This document shows, piece after piece, positions 37,373 through 50,600 of a DNA stretch of 64,000 nucleotides. A model generated the notes under the pieces. That model worked only from the letters and a program-made list of their open reading frames with translations, did no database searches and was not told the DNA's origin. Position 1 is the stretch's first letter. Every line of letters begins with the position of its first letter. Made by a program: the position numbers and the translations under genes. Where the stretch lies: assembly GCA_965277625.1 (NCBI GenBank), contig OZ255827.1:992001-1056000 (forward strand), given 5' to 3'. The DNA is from G965195345 sp965277625. GTDB lineage: Bacteria; Pseudomonadota; Gammaproteobacteria; CAKMZV01.

Positions 37373-38401
37373 ATGAAACTACTCGACGCAGCTGAAAAGA
37401 TATTAAGGGAGGCTGGAGAACCTCTAAATGTTAAAGAAATCACAAAGCGGATCCTTGACGCTCAGTTGTGGTCAAGCGAAGGGAAAACACCAGTAAGAAC
37501 TGTTTCTGCCCGAATTGCAACGGAAATTAAAGACTCTGGCACTCAATCAATATTTAAAAGAATTAAACCTGGTTTGTTCACCCTTAAAAGCGTTCGTGAT
37601 GCTGTTTCATCCAAGAAACCAAAGAGGAATCGTTCAATTGCAAGTCCGAAGGAATCATATACCTTTTTAGATGCAGCTGAACTAGTATTAAATCAATTTG
37701 GTGATCGGAACGCCATGCACTACAGAGACATTACCAACAGAGCGCTCAAATTGGGATGGATAAATACCACAGGACAAACGCCCGATGCGACCATGAATGC
37801 TAGATTGGTTGTGGACATCAAAAAATCCAAAGCCAGCGGTGAACCTGGGCGATTCATTCGGACTTCACCTGGACACTTCAGCCTTGCCAAATGGACTGAT
37901 ACGGGAATGGCGCATGAAATTTCTGAGCATAATCAAAAAATCAGAAAGCAATTGTTGTCTCAATTAATGCGTCTGAGTCCAGATCAATTTGAAGAATTGG
38001 TTGGACAATTATTGGCTGAAATGGGTTATATAAGCATTGAAATCACATCCTATGGAAGTGATGGTGGTATTGATGTTCGTGGCACGATGATGATCAATGA
38101 TGTGATTAGTATAAAAATGGCCGTTCAGGTCAAACGCTGGAAAAACAATATTCCACGCCCAACTGTTCAAGGGGTGCGTGGCAGTCTCGATGTGCATGAA
38201 CAAGGACTGATCATCACCACAAGTGACTTCAGTAAAGGCGCCAAACAAGAAGCTGAGGCGCATAATAAAATCCCTGTGGGTTTAATGAATGGCGAACAGT
38301 TGGTCTCGTCATTGATGGCGTATAATATCGGTGTGCGTCGTATGTCGCATGATTTGTTTGAGCTGGAGCATTTCCCATTGATCGAAAATGAGAAATCTTA
38401 G
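37373..38401 (+). CDS. Mrr-type restriction endonuclease with two winged-helix domains
   Basis: A 342-residue protein of three parts. Residues about 1-72 (AAEKILREAGEPLNVKEITK ... GLFTL) and about 97-174 (FLDAAELVLNQFGDRNAMHY ... GHFSL) look like two HARE-type winged helices, known for DNA reading. Residues about 197-335 form the Mrr nuclease: FEELV with E209, GSDGGID with D234 and QVK at 252-254, the PD-(D/E)xK active site. Such enzymes cut modified foreign DNA (type IV restriction). No methyltransferase is nearby, as expected for that type. Only 112 bases separate it from the large membrane protein, so they may be co-expressed. Confidence 0.88.
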   Translation: MKLLDAAEKILREAGEPLNVKEITKRILDAQLWSSEGKTPVRTVSARIATEIKDSGTQSIFKRIKPGLFTLKSVRDAVSSKKPKRNRSIASPKESYTFLDAAELVLNQFGDRNAMHYRDITNRALKLGWINTTGQTPDATMNARLVVDIKKSKASGEPGRFIRTSPGHFSLAKWTDTGMAHEISEHNQKIRKQLLSQLMRLSPDQFEELVGQLLAEMGYISIEITSYGSDGGIDVRGTMMINDVISIKMAVQVKRWKNNIPRPTVQGVRGSLDVHEQGLIITTSDFSKGAKQEAEAHNKIPVGLMNGEQLVSSLMAYNIGVRRMSHDLFELEHFPLIENEKS

Positions 38402-38483
38402 TTTACATTCCTTTTAAAACTGATTTTTTTTCAGATTGGGTTGCTGGAGACTCACTGGATAAGGTGATTACCAAAAAAAGCTC

Positions 38484-38615
38484 CAATCGGTTCTGCCAAT
38501 GAACTTATCTTTAATATAAACAGGCATAACAAATGAAAAAATGACCTAATTCTATTATTTTTTCCCAACATTGTAGATAATAATGACTATCACTGAAAGA
38601 ATAACTATCAATAAA
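38484..38615 (+). repeat. Upstream block shared by both giant genes, copy 1
   Basis: 132 bases from CAATCGGTTCTG to the proposed start of the first giant gene. It aligns without net insertion to 52009-52140 in front of the second, with conserved runs such as ACATTGTAGATAATA and ACTATCACTGAA. It presumably holds the shared promoter and leader. Upstream (38402-38483) nothing was recognised. Confidence 0.8.
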
Positions 38616-41600
38616 ATGATTAAGTCATTATTAAAACTATACAAGGGCTTTAAATATAAATTTATTGCAAAAATATTTCATCAGCTTTCTCTCAGTCTAT
38701 TTAATCTTGCGTTCAGCGGTGTTTTTAGACTGATCAGTACATTTAAATCAGTGAATCAGCGTGTTCTAAGCACCTTAACGACCACCTTGGTTTTATCCGC
38801 ATTTTTGACAGCTTGTGGCGGCGGAGGAGGAGGAGGTAGCAGTGATAGCACTGACACGCCAGCACCTGCTGGGTCCAGCCCAAATTTGTCATTGTCGGTT
38901 TCAAGTAGCGCCTTGACGCTCAGTGAAGACTTTAGTCCACCTCTTACGATTGCCACAGCAGCCAACGTAACAGACATTAGGGTTAGTCAATCCATAACGG
39001 GCGTGGTCAGCGTCACAACTACAGTCTCGAGCGTTTCTGTATCAAGTATTCTTAATGCCAGTGGGCGCACCACTTTAACCATTACTGCCAGCAGTGGTAC
39101 ATTGAGCACCGAAACGCAAGTGGTGGTGCAGGTGACAGCTGTCAATGACCCACCATCATTGCGTGTCTCAACCGACAATATCTCAGTCAATGTTGGCTTC
39201 TCAACAATCACCATTAATACCACAGCGAGTGATGTTGAAGAGGGGGTCTTACCTTTTACAGTGCAGGCTTCAAACGCGAGCGTAGTTCGGGTGACCACAT
39301 CGGCAAATGCCATATTCTTAAATGCCATTCCTGCTGTTTCAGGCAGAACCACCTTAAGCGTTAGTGTGGTTGATGGTTCAGGTTCAATCGTCACTCAAAC
39401 CATAGCCGTCAATGTAACCTTCACGGCTGGTGCTGTACCCGTGCTGATGGTTTCGACTAACCGCATAAGTGTGAAAGAAGATTTTGGCTCTGTGGTCATC
39501 AGAACCACGGTCACAGAATCTGACAGTGCGACCCTAACCTTAGCAGTAACTACATCAATGGGTCTTGTTAACGTTGCCATATCCACCCTAACCAACAACT
39601 TGAGCACCATTACCTTAACAGCCATTGCTAATCTCAATGGTACAGCGACCTTGACAGTACGTGCAACTGATGTTGACGGGCAATCGACTGAAGTGGATAT
39701 TGTGGTTGTGGTTGCATCTGTTAATGATACACCGACCCTAACAATCCCAACCACTACTTTAACTGTATTAGAAGATTTTGATGGTGCCAACTTAGTGGCG
39801 ACATTCGCTGATGTGGATAGTGGCGACACCCTGACAGTGACTGTTACTGAATCATCGACGGGGATTGTCACTGTGACCACCTCAGCTTCAGGTGTTTCCG
39901 TCTCAGCCATTGCCCATAGGAATGGTCGTACCACCTTGAACATGAGTGTCAGTGATGGATTGTTGAGTTCAAGCGCTCAAGTGGTGGTTGATGTCACGCC
40001 TGTGAATGACCCGCCAGCCCTAAGTGTTTCAACCAGCGCCTTGACCTTGGCTGAAGATTTTGGCACTTTTTTGATCGCTACAACCAGAACCGATATTGAT
40101 AGCACGACTTTGACTGTAACCGTGGTTGAATCTGCCTCTGGAATAGTCAGCGTGAGTACATCATCCGCAGGTGTTCAACTAAGGAGTACAAATAATATCA
40201 GCGGCGTCACAACGCTGACGATTACCCTTAGTGATGACTCAACCAGCACTTCAACCCAAGTATCCGTGATAGTTACGGCTGTTAATGACACACCCACTTT
40301 TGATGTTTCTACTACAGCATTGACTTTAAATGAAGATTTTGCAACGACTCAGCTAATCACAGTCAATCGTTCCGATATAGAGAATGATACATTGACACTG
40401 AGTGTGGCTGAGTCCATGTCTAATATCGTCCGTGTGAGTATATCTACTGCAGGTGTTCAAGTGGTCAGCATTGGCGATGCCAATGGTCAGACCACCTTAA
40501 CCATTACGGTCAGTGATGGCCAAGCCAGTGCTTCTACCCAGGTGGTCGTCACAGTGAATGCCGTTAATGATACACCGACTTTAACCGTCTCAAGCAACAG
40601 CATCTCAACTTTGGATGGTTTTTCACCCATCACCATTAACACCACAGCGAGTGATATAGAAGATGCTAATATATCTTTCACCATAATCAATGCCAACACA
40701 GGGGTGGTCACAGTAACCACATCAGCAGAGGCGATTGTGTTAAATACCATTCCTGGTGCTTCGGGTCAAACAACCTTATCCGTTAGAGTGGTTGACAGCT
40801 CAGGAACAACGGTTACTGAAATCATTACTGTCAGTGTAACCATTCGGCCTAAAATTGCAGCACCGGTGGTAACCGTTTCTACTAATTTGATTAGCGTGCA
40901 AGAAGACTTTGGAACGTCTGTCATGATCCAAACCACAGCAACCGATGCTGATGCTGCTGATACCATAACCGTCTCAGTCAGTGCATCTATGCCCATTGTG
41001 ACTGCAGTTATATCAACACCAGTCAGTGGTCAGAGCACAATCACCAATAGCATTACCTTGACTGCGATTGACGATGCCAATGGTACGGCGACCTTAACTG
41101 TGGTTGCAAGAAATCCGGGTGGGCAATCTCATTCTACTGAGATTGTTGTCGTGGTAGCGCCTGTTCAAGATGCACCAGCTTTAACCATTCCAACGGCGAC
41201 ATTAACCGTCGCAGAAGATTTTGGGAGTACTCTAACCATTGCCACAGCCAGTGATGCCGATGGTGATACGCTCCTGATCAGTGTGGTTGAAAGCACTACG
41301 GGCATAGTCGCGGTCACAACCTCAGCTTCAGAGGTGTCTGTATCAAGCATACTCAATGCCACTGGGCAAACCACCTTAAACATTACCGTCAATGATGGCA
41401 ACCAAGATACAACGGGGCAAGTGGTGGTTAATGTCACGCCTGTTAATGACCCACCCACTTTAACCATTTCAAGTGCAACAATAACTGCCATAGAAGATTT
41501 TGCGGGTGCTATGACCATTGCCACAGCAAGCGATGTCGAGGGCAACCCGCTGACATTTACTGTGACCGAATCTACCACAGGGGTGATTAGAGTAACAGCC

Positions 41601-44600
41601 TCATCTTCAGATGTTCGTATTTCAAGCCTAGGGGAAGCGAATGGTATCACAACACTTGTTATGAGCCTTAGTGATGGCGATTTAACGACCACGGCTCAAG
41701 TGGTGGTTACAATCACTCCTGTCAATGATCCGCCCGCTCTAAGTGTTACAACCACTGCTTTGATATTGGCTGAAGATTTTGCAACGGTTTTGATTGGCAC
41801 AACCAGAAGCGATATAGACAGCAATACCTTGACTTTAACCGTGGTGGAATCCACGACCGGGGTGGTCACTGTGACAATCACAGACGCAGGTGTTCAAGTG
41901 GAAAACATTACTGATACCAATGGTGTTACAACGCTCACCATTAGCCTCAGTGATGGCGATTTAACGGTTACGACTCAAGTGGTGGTCACTGTCAATCCTG
42001 TCAATGATCCGCCTTCTTTAAGTGTTTCAACCACTGCTTTGACGCTCAATGAAGATTTTGCAACAACTGAAGTCATCACTGTAAGCAGAAACGATATCGA
42101 TAGCAATACTTTGACATTAACCGTGTCTGAATCCTCTTCTGGGGTGGTCACAGTCACAACCACAGATGCAGGTGTTCAAGTGACAAACATTGCCAATGCC
42201 AATGGGCGAACCACCCTAACCATTCGAGTATCCGATGGTGATGGAGGGTTTAACATGACAGATGTTGTGGTTGTGGTCAATGCGGTTGAGGACACACCTA
42301 CCTTAAATATCTCTACCACACGTATTACAGCCTCTGCTGGTTTTTCGACCATCACCATAAACACCACAGCCAATGATGCTGATGAAGGCGCTTTATCCTT
42401 CACTGTTTCAGCAGTCCCTACTGGTGTGGTCACAGTAACAACTTCAACCAATACCATTATGTTGAATGCGATTGCTGGTGCCTCAGGTGAAACCACCTTA
42501 ACGGTCAGAACAGCTGACAGCTTGGGTACTACAGTTACTCAGACAATTGCTGTGAATGTCATCAATAGTGCACCTGTATTGACGGTTTCCACCAGTCCTA
42601 TCAGCTTGCAAGAGGACTTTATGACCTCATTCATGTTTAGTATCACAGCCACTGACATTGATGGTGATGCCATAACACTTTCGGTGAGTTCTACCACACG
42701 TCTTGTGGATGCAGCCCTATCCACACTGACAAACGGGGTGAGTACCGTCACCTTAACGGCGATTGACCATGAAAATGGCACGACGACCTTGATCGTTCAA
42801 GCGACGGCTGCTGGGCAATCTGTTTCAACGAATGTTGTGGTGGTCGTGGTGCCTGTTAATGACCCGCCGACTCTAACTGTCTCAACTAACAGTATTACAA
42901 CTTTTGGCGGGTTCTCGACAATCATCATTAATACCACTGCAAGTGATATTGAAGATCGTACTTTATCCTTCACTGTGACTGAGTCCACCGCAAATGTGGT
43001 CATAGTGACGACTTCAGCTAACGCTATAACTTTGAATGCGATTTCTGGTGCGACTGGTCAAACCACATTAACCGTTAGAACGGCTGACAGGTCTGGCACA
43101 ACGGTTACTCAGACAATCGCTGTTAATGTCATCAATAGTGCACCAGTATTGGCGGTTTCCACCAGTCTTATCAGTTTGCAAGAAGACTTTACCGCCTCAG
43201 TCATGTTTGGAATCACAGCCAATGACATTGATGGTGATACCATAACGCTTTTGGTGCGCTCTACCACACGTCTTGTGGATGCAGCCCTATCCACACTGAC
43301 AAACGGGGTGAGTACCGTCACCTTAACGGCGATTGACCATGAAAATGGCACGACGACCTTGATCGTTCAAGCGACGGCTGCTGGGCAATCTGTTTCAACG
43401 AATGTTGTGGTGGTCGTGGTGCCTGTTAATGACCCGCCGACTCTAACTGTCTCAACTAACAGTATTTCGACCATCAGTGGATTTTCGACAATCACCATAA
43501 ACACCACTGCAAGTGATATTGAAGACAGTACTTTATCCTTCACCGTGGCTGAAACCACTACTGGGGTGTTCAGAGTGACGACTTCAGTTAATGCCATAAC
43601 CTTGAATGCGATTTTTGGTGTTACAGGTCAAACCACATTAACCGTTAGAACGGCTGACAACTTGGGTACTACGGTTACTCAGACGATCGCTGTTAATGTC
43701 ATTAATAGTGCGCCTGTATTGACGGTTTCCACCAGTCTTATCAGCTTGCAAGAGGACTTTATGACCTCAGTATCGTTTAGTATCACAGCCACGGACATTG
43801 ATGGTAATACCATAACGCTTTCGGTGAGCTCAATCACACGTCTTGTGGATGCAGCCCTATCCACACTGACAAACGGGGTGAGTACCATCACCTTAACGGC
43901 GATTGATCATGAAAATGGCACAACGACTTTGATCGTTCAAGCGACGGCTGCTGGGCAATCTGTTTCAACGAATGTGGTGGTGGTCGTGGTGCCTGTTAAT
44001 GACACACCGACCCTAACTGTCTCAACTAATAGCATTACAACCGTTGGCGGGTTCTCGACCATCACCATCAATACCACTGCAAATGATATTGAAGATCGTA
44101 TTTTATCCTTCACCGTGGCTGAATCCACTACTGGTGTGGTCAGTGTGTCCACTTCGGCTAATGCCATAACCTTGAATGCGATTTTTGGTGCGACTGGTCA
44201 AACCACATTAACCGTTGGAACGATTGACAGGTCTGGCACAACGGTTACTCAGACAATCTCTGTGAATGTCATCAATAGTGCGCCTGTATTGACGGTTTCC
44301 ACCATTCTTGTGAGCGTACAAGAGGACTTTATGACCTCAGTATCGTTTAGTATCACAGCCACGGACATTGATGGTGATACCATAACGCTTTCGGTGAGTT
44401 CCTCTTCGCGTGTTGTGAATGTAGCTCTATCCACACCAATCAGTGGTCAGAGCACCATCACCTTAACGGCGATTGATCATGAAAATGGCACAGCGACCTT
44501 GATCGTTCAAGCGACGGATGCTGGGCAATCTGTTTCGACGAATGTAGTGGTCGTCGTGGCACCCGTTAATGACACACCGACTCTCACTGTCTCATCTAAT

Positions 44601-47600
44601 AGTATTACAACCTTGGGCGGGTTCTCGACCATCACCATTAACACCACTGCAAGTGATATTGAAGACAGTACTTTAACTTTCACTGTGACTGCGTCCACCG
44701 CAAATGTTGTCGGAGTGACGACTTCAGCCAACGCCATACTTTTGAATGCGATTTCTGGTGGGACAAGTCAAACCATATTAACGGTCAGAACGGCTGACAG
44801 GTCTGGCACAACGGTTACTCAGACAATCGCTGTTAATGTCATCAAGAGTGCGCCTGTATTGACGGTTTCCACCGACCGTATCCTCGTACAAGAAGACTTT
44901 ATGCCCTCAGTCATGTTTGGAATCACAGCCACGGACATTGATGGTGATACCATAACGCTTTCGGTGAGTTCCTCTTCGCGTGTTGTGAATGCAACCATAT
45001 CCACACTGACAAACGGAATGAGCACCATCACCTTAACGGCGATTGACAATGTCAATGGCACAACGACCTTGATCGTTCAAGCGACGGCTGATGGGCAATC
45101 TGTTTCGACAAATGTATTAGTTGTCGTGTTTAGCGTTGATGACCCACCGACATTAACTGTCTCATCAAACAGCATTACGACCCTTGGCGGGTTCTCGACA
45201 ATCACCATTAATACCACAGCCAATGATGTTGATGAAGGGGCTTTATCCTTTACTGTTTCGGCATTCCCTACGGGTGTGGTTACAGTGACCACTTCAGCCA
45301 ATGCTATACTTTTGAATGCGATTTCTGGTGCGACAGGTCTAACCACCTTAACGGTCATAACGACTGACACCACAGACAGAGCTGATACTCAGATAATCGC
45401 TGTTAATGTCATCAATAGTGCGCCTGTATTGACGGTTTCCACCAGTCTTATCAGCGTACAAGAAGATTTCAATGGTTCGGTTGTCATTAGAACCACAGCC
45501 ACGGACATTGACGGTCATACCATGACACTTTCAGTGAGTTCAACTTCTCGCTTTGTAAATGTTGCCATATCGACACCGACCAACGGTAGAAGTAACCTCA
45601 CCAACAGTATCACCTTAACGGCGATTAACAATGCCAATGGTACAACAATCTTGACCGTTCAAGCGACCGATGCTCGTGGTTTTGCCACGACAGAGCAGAT
45701 TGTGGTGGTGGTCAATGCGGTTGACGATGGCATACCGATTGGCCTATCAACTGCTGCAGTCAGCCTATCTGTCCCTGGTAGCCAGCTTGACCGAATTATA
45801 AATACCATCCGCATCAGCAATCCAGATAATAAAACGCTAAGGGCTCAGATCCAGGTTACGACGAGCGGCGACAATATTTTTTCAGCCAATCCGACCCCTG
45901 TAGCGAGTTTCAGCACCAACACCCTAACAACCACAACGACGCTGATATCAGCTGTATCAACGGCGCAGTTGTATTTTACAATCGCGCCTAACAGCTTTGG
46001 TACGGGCACGCTGGTTATACAACTGACTGATTTAGACACTGCCTTAATGACGCAACAAACCATGGTAGTGTCTGTCAATTCGCCAAATGTTCCACCGACG
46101 ATTGTTCCAGCCAGTTCAAGCATTACCAATCTTGTTGTTTATGGTGGTCATCTTTATGCCAATGATACGATGCCGCCTATTGTAGGTATCTCCAGATATT
46201 TGACCACTGCAAGGGCTTTGGGTGGACACCTGATCAACTTCAATTCAGTTGAAGAATATAATTTTGTGCTTTCAGCAACAAGTGGTTTATTGTTCGCTGA
46301 AGCATGGTTAGGTTTGGTATTACCTCAGCGAAACCTTGTTGGTGGTGGTGAGCTGTCTTGGATAACACACGACAGCACCATTGCATATGGGTATGCCACT
46401 GCTAACGGCGTCGGTAATCTAACGGTTTATCCAGGTCATTACAATTTGAATTGGGATCCTGCTAGAGGGCTGGTCGCCAATAGAGTTCCCCAGAGCTCTA
46501 CCACCACCGTATTCAATTGGACTATTCGTGCTACTAATGAACCTGTGTTTTTCTTGGTTGATGATATAGGGGATGGTCCTCGCGGTGTGATGTATGAATT
46601 TCCTCAAGGCCTACCTACAATTGCAAGCCATTCAACGTCCATAAGGGTCGTCACGAATGCAAGTGTGCGATTAACGGGTTATGATTTGAATGGCGATGCG
46701 ATAAACACCAATAATTGGTCGATCACAGATCCTAATGGTGGTTCAGCAGTATTTAACATTGTTTCTCAAAGATCAGGTGCTCAAACGGTGGATATGGTTT
46801 ACACCCCACGACCAAATTTTGATGGGCAAACAACGGTTGCGGTCACCTTACAAGCCAATGGTTTGAGTACCACATATCCCATTTCATTCATAGTGGATGG
46901 GCCGCCTACCATTGCTTTGTCAACCAATGCTATTACACTTAATGAAGATTTTGGCACCTTTGACATCGGCACCACGGCAACTGATCAGGGCGTTAGTACG
47001 AGCTTGCCATTTTCAGTGAGCGCTTCAAGAAGTGGTATTGTGACCATATCCACCTCAGTCAATAACATTCAATTATCAGCTGTACAACATGCTAATGGCC
47101 CAGTCACTTTGACGGTTCAGTCTATAGATTCAGCCGCACAATCTATTTCAGCATTGATTGTGGTCAATGTACAAGCAGTCAATGACACGCCAACTTTAAC
47201 CTTCTCCACTAATAGCATCTCAATTTTGGGTGGCGTTTCAATTTTCACTATAGACACCACCGCGACTGATGTTGAGGATGGACCCTTGTCCTTTTCACTG
47301 CATTCTTCAACCACTGGGATGCTCAGTATTACGACTTCAACGAATGCCATTGTATTGGATACCATTTATAATGCTTCAGTTCAGACAACCTTAACCGTTA
47401 CAGTGGTTGACACCTTAAATACAACTGTGGTTCAAACCATCGCTGTCAATGTCATAATAACGCCAAGCGCGACACCGGTGTTGACCCTTTCCACCAACCT
47501 TATGAAAGTCGATGAAGACTTTTCCAGCCCTGTGGTTATCAGAACCACTGCGACAGATGCTGAAGGTGATGCACTCATTGTTTCAATTAGTACATCCTCA

Positions 47601-50600
47601 CATCTTGTCAATGCTGTTCTATCCTCACCAACCAATGGTGTGAGCACCATTACCAACAGTATCACTCTAACTTCGATGACCGATCTCAATGGCACAACAA
47701 CCTTGACCGTTCGAGCAACCGATGGTGGCGGCATTTCCGTTACAGAGCAGATTGTGGTAGTGGTCAATCCAGTTGACGATGCCATACCGTTTACCCTATC
47801 AACCTCTGCAGTTCGCCTATCTGTGCCTGGCAGCCAGCTTGATCGCATCGTACAGAGCATCAACATTAGTAATCCAAGCAATAAAACGCTAAGTGCTCAA
47901 TTACAGGTGACAAGCAGTGGAGATCCTATTTTTTCAGCCAATCCAACCCCTGTGGTGAGCTTTACCACCAATGCTCTAACGACTTTAACCACACTGACTT
48001 CAACCATGCCTACGGCGCAATTGTATTTTACAATCGCGCCTAACCAAACAGGCACGGCCACTTTGACGGTACATCTCACGAATCTGGATGATTCAGCCAT
48101 TTCTCAACAAACTTTAGTTGTACAGGTTATTACCGTCAATGTACCCCCAGCCATTGTCCCAACCGTCTCAAGCATTACCAATCTTGTTGTTCGTGGTGGT
48201 CGTCTTTATGCCAATTCTGTTCAAAACGTACAATCACTTAACCCCTTATTAACCGAAGCCAGAGCTTTGGGTGGGCAATTGATCAACTTCAATTCGGATG
48301 AAGAGTATCAATTAATACTTGGCTCCGCAGTAGTCACTCACAATACTTGGTGGGGATTGGTTTTACCGCAACAAGCCTTCCCGGGTGAGCTATCTTGGAT
48401 AACCCACGACAGTACCATTGCCTATGGCTTTGCCACTAGTAATGGCGAGGCTAATCTCACTGTTTATCCAGGTCAATACCCATTGCCCTGGAATACTGGT
48501 GGTGGCGTAACGGCCAATAGAAGTGGAAACGCCACTGCTATCAATGGGACGGTTTACTCCGATAGTGCTTTCTTATTCTTATTACAAGAAGAAGGTGATG
48601 GTGGTTCACGTATTGGGCTGTATGAATTTCCCCAAGGTATGACACCAACGACTATAAACCCAATTCCCTTAAATTCTGGAACAAATGCTCTTATAAGTTT
48701 GACGGGTTTTGATTTGAATGGCGATGCGATAAACACAAATGATTGGTCGATCACAGATCCCAATGGTGGTTCAGCGACATTTAACACTGTTTCTCAAAAT
48801 TCAGGCGTTCAGATGGTCACTATGATTTATACCGCGCCAGCTAATTTTAGTGGGCAAACAACGGTTGCGGTTACCTTACAAGTGAATGGTTTGAGTTCCA
48901 CATATCCCATTTCATTTATGGTGGATGGACCGCCCACCATTGCCTTGTCAACCAATGCCATTACGCTGGCTGAAGATTTTGGCAACTTTGTTATTGGAAC
49001 CACTGTGACCGACCAAGGGGTTAGTGGCAGCTTGCCTTTTTCAGTTCAGACCAACTCTACGGGCATTGTGAACTTAAGTACCACCATAAATTCCATTCAA
49101 TTTTCTGGCGCGCTCAATTTCTATGGCACGGTCACTCTAACGGTTCAAGCGACAGATTCAATCGCACAAACTGCATCAACACTGGTCGTGGTTACAGTTC
49201 AAGCAGTGAATGATACCCCAACTGTCACTGTTTCTACGAACAACATTTCAATTTTGGGCGGCTTTTTTCCTATTACGATTGACACGACGGCGACTGATAT
49301 TGAGCAGGGTGCTTTACCTTTTACAGTACTAGCCTCAACTCAGGGTGTGGTCTCTATAAGAACCAATAGCAATGCCATCGTGTTGTCTCCCATAGTCGGG
49401 GGATCGGGGCGGACCACATTAACTGTCAGCGCTATTGATGACGGAAGTAAAACAAGTATTCAAACAATAGCTGTCAATGTCATAGTGATACCGAGCACCA
49501 CACCTGTGTTGAGTGTTTCCACGAATCTTATCAGTGTGCAAGAAGATTTTGGTTCTGTGGTGATTGGTACCACGGCGACCGATTTTGAGTCAGGTACTTT
49601 GGTCGTCACAGTGAGTTCAACAACGCATTTGGTTAATATGGTGATTTCAACCCATAGTATCGCTTTAAGTTCAGTGGCAAATCTTTTTGGAACCACCACT
49701 TTAACCGTGCGTGCAAGGGATGTTGGTGGGGTATTTGTGTCAACAGAGCTTGTTGTTATTGTGGCGTCTGTTAATGATACACCCACTCTAAGCGTTTCAT
49801 CAAACACAGTGAACCTGCGTTCAACATCATTATTACTGGATGTTACAGCCTCCGATGTGGAGGATGGTGTCTTATCTTTTGGCACCTCAACCGGACAGGG
49901 TTTCGTTAATATAGCACGCACCACCACACGCTTGACTTTGACTCGATTAAACCAATCAGGCCAAGTTTTGTTGACCCTTACATCGACCGATACAGATGGT
50001 GTTACGGTTTCGACGGTTGTTCGTGTCACAATACCAACATTTTTTGATGTGACAACGGGCATTAAGACCCTTGATTTTGCTTGGAGTTTAGTCTCTTCTG
50101 CGACGCATTATCAATTGCAAAGCAATCCAGATGGCAATTCGGGTTTTCCCGACTTAAGTACAACAGGCATTGTGGTTAGTCCTAACAGCACGGATATTAA
50201 GCAGACCACAGCACAAGGTCTGGTGTCCTTACATCGATATATTCCAAATGTTACCAATCCACAATATGGCGTAAAAACTTGCGATGCAACATCTTGTGGT
50301 ACTTCATTCCGTCATAATACGGTCTCCTTGACCAAGGCGCAACTAAATAGCATGATTGGCCGTTTGCAGGCAAGTAACCCAGACTCAGGAGACCTATTTG
50401 GCTATTCAGTGGACTTGAGTGGCGATGGTAATACGCTTGCTGTAGGGGCGTATGATGAGCATGGCTCATCGACTGGTGTTAATGGGGCGCAGAATAATAA
50501 CTCAGGTGATTCAGGCGCGGTATATTTATACCGTCGCATGGGTGGTGCGTGGTCGCAACAAGCATACATCAAAGCCTCAAATTCGAGTTTTAACGATCAA

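Noticed and set aside
38402..38483. CTGA-T-run-TCAG just after the Mrr gene as a terminator
   Set aside because: Only a four-base stem around a T-run; too weak to call.
42571..45420. Regular spacing taken as a possible CRISPR array
   Set aside because: The 570-bp units are fully coding, in frame and without short repeat/spacer structure.
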